From Corallococcus macrosporus DSM 14697 (GTDB lineage: Bacteria; Myxococcota; Myxococcia; Myxococcales; Myxococcaceae): a DNA stretch of 64,000 nt. The translations under genes were made by a program, and so were the position numbers. How positions within the stretch are numbered: position 1 is the stretch's first letter; every line of letters starts with the position of its first letter. The notes beneath the pieces were generated by a model, which was given only the letters and a program-made list of their open reading frames with translations, was not told where the DNA came from and did not search any database. Positions 59,914-64,000 of this stretch are shown here, in pieces. The DNA is taken from contig NZ_CP022203.1 of the NCBI RefSeq assembly GCF_002305895.1, forward strand, positions 346,001-410,000, in the 5' to 3' direction.

Positions 59914-60600
59914 TTACAGCTTCACTTCGTCCCGGTCCGGCCGGGTGATGTAGCCGGAGCCCGCGGCGACCAGCTTGGCCATCAGCTTGTCCATGCCGTT
60001 GGAGCGGGCGAAGGCCATCTCGTTGCGGGTGGCGCCCACCAGGGTGAGGAGCTGCACCTTGCCGCTGGGGAGCACGAAGTGGTCGGGCCGGGACGGATCC
60101 CGGACGAACACGAAGCCGCCCAGCTTGGACTCGCCACCATCCAGAGAGCCTTCCACCGGGTAGCGGTGGCCCATGGCGAAGGCGCGCAGGGACACGAGGT
60201 TGTAGGCCATCATGTCCAGCAGCCGGAACACCGGCCACTTCGCCTCTTCAGGCGTGTGGATGACCATCTCGTAGCCCAGCCCGCTGGGCGCGTCGTCGGG
60301 GATGTCCTCTCCGGGTGCCGCGGTGAAGGGGTTGGACAGTCCACTGGTGACATAGGTCCAGTAGGGGTAGCTCTCACTGGGCGGAGCGACGCGCACGCCC
60401 ATGGGACCCCAATTGGGGTCGGCTTCCTGGACCTGGGCCAGCTCACTCTCCATCCACGCCTGGATGGCATCCGTCTGGTCGAGCGTGAAGACGCCTTCGT
60501 CAATGGCGCCGAACATCTTCGGATACTCGACTTCGTCGCGGTCCGCCCAGCAGTCCTCGTACCACTGGATGAAGTCTTCGTCCGTCTCCGGGGCTTTCAT
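59914..60600 (-). CDS. Suppressor-of-fused (SUFU) domain protein
   Basis: This 228-residue cytoplasmic protein has the SUFU fold pattern: YWTYVTSGLSNPF, then GYEMVIHTPEEAKWPVFRLLDM with MAYNLVSLRAFAMGHRYPVEG, and a late FVLPSGKVQLLTLVGATRNE. In eukaryotes SUFU regulates Gli factors; in bacteria the domain is widespread, often as an immunity protein in polymorphic toxin loci. No toxin gene is adjacent here. It is a single gene, convergent with the hybrid kinase. Confidence 0.85.
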   Translation of the reverse strand: MKAPETDEDFIQWYEDCWADRDEVEYPKMFGAIDEGVFTLDQTDAIQAWMESELAQVQEADPNWGPMGVRVAPPSESYPYWTYVTSGLSNPFTAAPGEDIPDDAPSGLGYEMVIHTPEEAKWPVFRLLDMMAYNLVSLRAFAMGHRYPVEGSLDGGESKLGGFVFVRDPSRPDHFVLPSGKVQLLTLVGATRNEMAFARSNGMDKLMAKLVAAGSGYITRPDRDEVKL

Positions 60601-60684
60601 GGCGATGACACTCTAGAGGCTCACTCCGGTTTCACAACTTCAAGTCGCGTGGAGGCCTCTCCGGGCTGACAGTCCGGGGGGCGG

Positions 60685-61884
60685 TCAGGTGCCGGTGGCC
60701 CCGCTGGCGCCGGGGGAGCCGGCCAGGGGCCAGGGCTTCAGCCCGCAGATGCGCTCGGCCTCCTCCACGGCGGGCGCCAGCCGCGCGTGCTCCCGGCGGA
60801 GGAAGCCCCGCACCGCGCCGTCCAGTGTCTTGTCGAAGATGAGATGGGCGCTGTGCACGGCGGTGGGCTCGAAGCCCCGGGACACCTTGTGCTCGCCCCC
60901 GGCGCCGGGCTCGAACACCTTGCGGCCGGCCCGGATGCAGTCCTCCACGGAGTGGTACAGGCAGACGTGGAAGTGGAGGAAGGGGTGCTCCTCGAAGGCG
61001 CCCCAATAGCGGCCATAGAGGCGCTCCGCGGTGGCCAGGTTGAAGGCGCCGGCAATGACCTTTGGGCCACGAACGGCCTCCACCAGCTCCACCGCGTCCG
61101 GCATCGTGCGGAAGACGCGCGCGAAGAAGTCAGGGGTGAGCTGAATCTGCCCCCAGGCGTGGCGCTCGCAGGTGGAGGTGTAGAAGTCGTAGGCGCGCCG
61201 GGCATGCTCCTGGGAGAGCGCCTCGCCTCGCACCGTGCGCAGGGTGATGCCCTGGGTGGCCGCGGCCCCGCGCTCGCGCCTGAGCTGGTTGCGGCGCTTG
61301 GAGTCGAAGCGCGCCAGGTAGTCGTCGTAGCTGGCGTAGCCCGGGTTCTTCCAATGGAACTGGAGGGTGATGCGCCGGGCGAGCCCCTCGGCCTCCAGGA
61401 AGTCCGCCTCGTCCCCCGTCGGATACAGGACATGGACGGACGAGCAGCCCGCCTCCTGGGCGCTCCCGGCGGCCGCGGCGAGCAGGGCGCGGCGCAGGGC
61501 GGGCACGTCCTCGCCCGGGGCGATGAGGAAGCGGGGCACGGTGGCGGGGGACAGCGGCCCGCCCACGACGAGCTTCGGGTAGTACTCGACACCGAGCCGG
61601 GCGGCGGCGTCCGCCCAGCCGAAGTCGTAGATGTACTCGCCCATGCTGTGGAACTTGAGGTACGCGGGCGCGGCGGCCACCAGCCTGGGGCCACGCCACA
61701 GCGTGAGGTGATGCGGCGCCCAGCCCGTCTCCTCGGTGGCGCTTCCGCTCTCCTCCATGGCGGCCAGCCAGGCATGCCGGATGAAGGGCGGGGCGTCGGG
61801 GCCGGCGAGCGCGTCCCAGCCATCGGCCGGGGCATCAGTCACTGCTTCGAGGATGCGGAGACGGAGCGAGGTATCGGCGGGCAC
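60685..61884 (-). CDS. FemAB/GNAT-like peptidoglycan-type acyltransferase (DUF482)
   Basis: This 399-residue protein matches the DUF482/COG3146 family of putative peptidogalycan biosynthesis proteins. It has the N-terminal segment PADGWDALAGPDAPPFIRHA, the central IDDFGWADAA-like YIYDFGWADAAARLGVEYYP, the conserved FDSKRRNQLRRERG (KRR motif) and the C-terminal CLYHSVEDCIRAGRKVFEPG, followed by EHKVSRGFEP. The fold is a tandem GNAT acyltransferase, and GNAT-like enzymes here would attach an acyl or amino-acid group, perhaps to wall precursors. The start is GTG 61884. The desaturase gene lies 55 bases upstream on the same strand, so they may be co-transcribed. Confidence 0.88.
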   Translation of the reverse strand: MPADTSLRLRILEAVTDAPADGWDALAGPDAPPFIRHAWLAAMEESGSATEETGWAPHHLTLWRGPRLVAAAPAYLKFHSMGEYIYDFGWADAAARLGVEYYPKLVVGGPLSPATVPRFLIAPGEDVPALRRALLAAAAGSAQEAGCSSVHVLYPTGDEADFLEAEGLARRITLQFHWKNPGYASYDDYLARFDSKRRNQLRRERGAAATQGITLRTVRGEALSQEHARRAYDFYTSTCERHAWGQIQLTPDFFARVFRTMPDAVELVEAVRGPKVIAGAFNLATAERLYGRYWGAFEEHPFLHFHVCLYHSVEDCIRAGRKVFEPGAGGEHKVSRGFEPTAVHSAHLIFDKTLDGAVRGFLRREHARLAPAVEEAERICGLKPWPLAGSPGASGATGT

Positions 61885-61939
61885 GGGGGCACTTCTAACG
61901 CGCCTCGCACATGCCCGCCGTGGGTTGCTGGCCTGTCCG

Positions 61940-62725
61940 TCAGGCGGCCCGGGCGGCGCCCGCCGACCGAGCGGCCTCGGGCCAGACGGCGCGCTGTGGA
62001 GTGGCGATGCGAATGATGCGCAGCAGGGCCAGCACGCGCATCACCTGCCACGTGGGGTCCAGTTCGAACTTCCGGGCCGCGAAGTTGGGGCTGCTGCCGT
62101 ACTTGTGGTGGTTGTTCTGGAAGAGCTCCCCCATGCAGAGGAAGTCCATGGGCAGCGAGTTGCGCGACTTGTCGGTGCTGTCGAAGTTCCGGTAGCCGTA
62201 CTTGTGGCCGCACCAGTTGACGATGGCGCCGTGAACGGGGCCCATGAGGAAGTGCAGGGGCAGCAGCAGGAACTGCCAGGGCGCCGTGGCGAAGGCCACA
62301 TAGAAGGCGGAGTAGAAGGCCACCCAGCCCAGCGTGGCGAACCACGAGGTGCGCAGCGTGGTGTCCACGAGCGGCCACTCCGGATAGCCGCCCAGGAAGC
62401 GGGCCTCGGGCTGGCCGCGGCCGGCCGCGTAGTCGTCGTAGCGCGCCTTGGTGTGCCACATCATCCGCGCCACATCCTTGAAGAAGTGGGGCGAGTGCGG
62501 GTCCTTCTCGGTGTCGGAGAAGGCATGGTGCTCGCGGTGGAGGATGGCGTACGCCTTGGGCGAAAGGTACGACGAGCCCTGCACCAGGTAGGTGAGCAGG
62601 TGCATCACCCGCTCCGTCTTCGGCCCCATGGTGTACATGCGGTGGGCCGCGTACCGGTGCTGGAAGAAGCTCTGGAAGAACACACAGAGCAGCCAGTGCG
62701 AGACGAAGAAGATGAGGACGGCCAT
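61940..62725 (-). CDS. Acyl-CoA/fatty acid desaturase
   Basis: This 261-residue membrane di-iron desaturase has the three histidine boxes: HRYAAHR (HxxxxH), HREHHAFSD (HxxHH) and QNNHHKYG (HxxHH type). Hydrophobic segments flank them (VLIFFVSHWLLCVFFQSFF at the start, FATLGWVAFYSAFYVAF in the middle). It inserts a double bond in membrane fatty acids, most likely as a delta-9 or related stearoyl-type enzyme, which myxobacteria use for cold and developmental lipid changes. At 261 residues it is short for the family (about 300 or more). ATG at 62725 is firm. Confidence 0.92.
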   Translation of the reverse strand: MAVLIFFVSHWLLCVFFQSFFQHRYAAHRMYTMGPKTERVMHLLTYLVQGSSYLSPKAYAILHREHHAFSDTEKDPHSPHFFKDVARMMWHTKARYDDYAAGRGQPEARFLGGYPEWPLVDTTLRTSWFATLGWVAFYSAFYVAFATAPWQFLLLPLHFLMGPVHGAIVNWCGHKYGYRNFDSTDKSRNSLPMDFLCMGELFQNNHHKYGSSPNFAARKFELDPTWQVMRVLALLRIIRIATPQRAVWPEAARSAGAARAA

Positions 62726-62867
62726 TCGAGTTCCCGGGTCAGTGTCAGAACCGGGGTAACACCGGGCATGTCATGGCAGCGTCACGCGGCATGGAAGAGC
62801 AGCGCGCTTGCCCCGTGGGGCGACGCGCTCGGCCGCGCCGCTTCAGGGGGCCATCAGTAGAACGCGC

Positions 62868-62881
62868 CATGTCGTGACATG
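62868..62881. promoter_or_regulatory. Inverted repeat between desaturase and bioA, operator candidate
   Basis: CATGTC-GT-GACATG is an exact 6-bp inverted repeat, about 70 bases before the bioA start and 143 before the desaturase start. A related half-site cluster (CATGTCATGG) lies at 62768. No BirA-type TTGTAAACC operator was seen. Weak evidence; may be chance. Confidence 0.3.
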
Positions 62882-62949
62882 ACGCGAGGCGCCGTCTCCC
62901 GCTCTTCCGGTACGGAGGAGCCCCGGACCCACAGGAGAGGAGTACACGC

Positions 62950-64000
62950 GTGAAGCGGGCGGACATCGTTGGACTGGACAAGGCGCACGTCTGGCATCCC
63001 TACACGGCGATGGAGGCCTACATCGCGGAGACGGATCCACTGGTGGTGGCGCGCTCGGAAGGGCCGTACCTCCATGACGTGGACGGCACGCGCTACCTGG
63101 ACGCCAACGGCTCCTGGTGGGTGTCCACGCTGGGCCACCGTCACCCGCGCCTGCTTCGCGCGCTCGCCGAGCAGGCCGCCACGCTCCCCCACGTCTCGCT
63201 GGCGGGCATCACCCACGAGCCCGCGGCGCTGCTGGCGTCGGAGCTGGCGGCCATCGCCCCCGGCTCGGACCGCCCGGACCTCCCCGCGTCCGAGCGCCTG
63301 GCTCGCGTCTTCTATTCGGACAACGGCAGCACCGCGGTGGAGGTGGCCATCAAGATGGCGGCCCAGTACTGGGCGCAGAACGGCCACCCGCGACGCACCC
63401 GCTTCATCACCCTGTCGGGCGCCTTCCATGGAGAGACGATGGGCGCCACCAGCGTGGGAGGTGTCCCGCTGTTCCGTGAAGTCTTCGGCCCCTTGCTCTT
63501 CGACGTGGTGCACGCCCCGTCGCCCGCGGAGGAGGGCGGCTGGGCGCGCGCTTTCGAGCAGGTCCAGGCCGCCCTGCGAGCACACCCGGATGAGATTGCC
63601 GGCGTGATTCTGGAGCCGGTGCTCCAAGGCGCCGCGGGCATGCTGATGTATTCGCCGGACTTCGTCCGGGCGGTGCGGGAGGCCACCCGCGAGGTGGACA
63701 CCTTCCTCATCGCCGACGAGGTCTTCACGGGGCTGGGGCGCACGGGCGCACGCTTCGCGGTGGACCTGGCGGGCGTGGTGCCAGACATGCTGTGTCTGGC
63801 GAAGGCCCTCTCGGGCGGCATCCTGCCGTTCGGCGCCACCCTGGCCACCGAGCGCGTCTTCTCCGGCTTCCTCGGACCGTCGAGCCGGGCCCTCTATTAC
63901 GGGCACTCGTACTGCGGAAACCCGCTGGGGGCCGCCATTGCCCGGGAGGTGCTGGCCGTCTACCGGGACGAAGACGTGATGGGGCAGGTGGCCCGGAAGG
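62950..64000 (+). CDS. bioA: Adenosylmethionine-8-amino-7-oxononanoate aminotransferase (partial)
   Basis: The 5' part (350 codons) of bioA, the biotin-pathway PLP enzyme that makes 7,8-diaminopelargonate from KAPA and SAM. Motifs: HVWHPYTAMEAY at the start (a BioA hallmark), GSWWVSTLGHRHPRL, DNGSTAVEVAIKMA, LSGAFHGETMGA, IADEVFTGLGRTG (the PLP-stacking Asp) and CLAKALSGGILPFGA (PLP lysine). It continues past the window. The start GTG at 62950 has GAGGAG seven bases before it. It is divergent from the desaturase gene. No other bio gene is in the window, though more may follow. Confidence 0.95.
   Translation, partial: MKRADIVGLDKAHVWHPYTAMEAYIAETDPLVVARSEGPYLHDVDGTRYLDANGSWWVSTLGHRHPRLLRALAEQAATLPHVSLAGITHEPAALLASELAAIAPGSDRPDLPASERLARVFYSDNGSTAVEVAIKMAAQYWAQNGHPRRTRFITLSGAFHGETMGATSVGGVPLFREVFGPLLFDVVHAPSPAEEGGWARAFEQVQAALRAHPDEIAGVILEPVLQGAAGMLMYSPDFVRAVREATREVDTFLIADEVFTGLGRTGARFAVDLAGVVPDMLCLAKALSGGILPFGATLATERVFSGFLGPSSRALYYGHSYCGNPLGAAIAREVLAVYRDEDVMGQVARK

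Overview
The window is high-GC DNA (around 70%), densely coded, with strong third-position GC. Its gene content points to a myxobacterium of the Myxococcaceae (Myxococcus, Corallococcus or Pyxidicoccus type). The evidence is a PEGA-like Ser/Thr kinase, sigma-54 activators fused to non-receiver sensory regions, many Sec lipoproteins, a TonB receptor with its own Ton motor, MoxR/VWA proteins and PAS/GAF histidine kinases. This assignment is inferred from family content; no rRNA gene is present. No insertion sequence, prophage, CRISPR array or replication origin was found.

Layout. 1-6700: the 3' end of gyrB, a transmembrane Ser/Thr kinase, an outer-membrane-like protein with a lipoprotein phosphoesterase, and a coiled-coil protein with an AT-hook-like tail. 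6700-16200: an alcohol dehydrogenase/SRPBCC pair, then a lipoprotein plus TonB-dependent receptor beside a complete tonB-exbB-exbD-exbD operon, which looks like one uptake system with a dedicated motor. 16200-24300: a GT87 glycosyltransferase, a flavin disulfide oxidoreductase, an rbfA-like gene coupled to rtcB, tRNA-Gln(UUG), a degenerate archaemetzincin, a beta-propeller lipoprotein, and a DUF6484-like/ankyrin pair. 24300-34000: a membrane Fe-S oxidoreductase of the EtfD type with a palindromic operator candidate, a 53-residue acidic protein, a VWA protein, a DsbD-like reductase with a thioredoxin-fold partner, and an MFS exporter.

34000-44300: small proteins (UBP zinc finger, a 100-residue unknown), an HNH nuclease, a flavin-split-barrel protein, and a compact divergent cluster. 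In that cluster a radical SAM enzyme faces an asparagine-synthetase-like enzyme, a GT1 glycosyltransferase and a ROK-like protein whose lobes appear circularly permuted. An aldo/keto reductase and a DUF4118-PAS-GAF histidine kinase follow.

44300-50200: five genes on the minus strand, almost all overlapping by 4 bases: a MoxR-like AAA ATPase, an unknown protein, a fusion of an HExxH metallopeptidase with a VWA domain, a coiled-coil protein and a PaaK-like adenylate-forming enzyme. With the radical SAM cluster, this is the best candidate for an undescribed system. 50200-64000: a zinc-ribbon membrane protein, an SH3 lipoprotein divergent from a snapalysin-like secreted protease across a perfect palindrome, a large sigma-54 activator, a dipeptide-epimerase-like enolase, a hybrid histidine kinase, a SUFU protein, a FemAB-like acyltransferase, a fatty acid desaturase, and the 5' part of bioA.

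Most start codons were chosen from ribosome-binding sites and overlaps with neighbours. Functional calls rest on motifs read directly; no database search was run.
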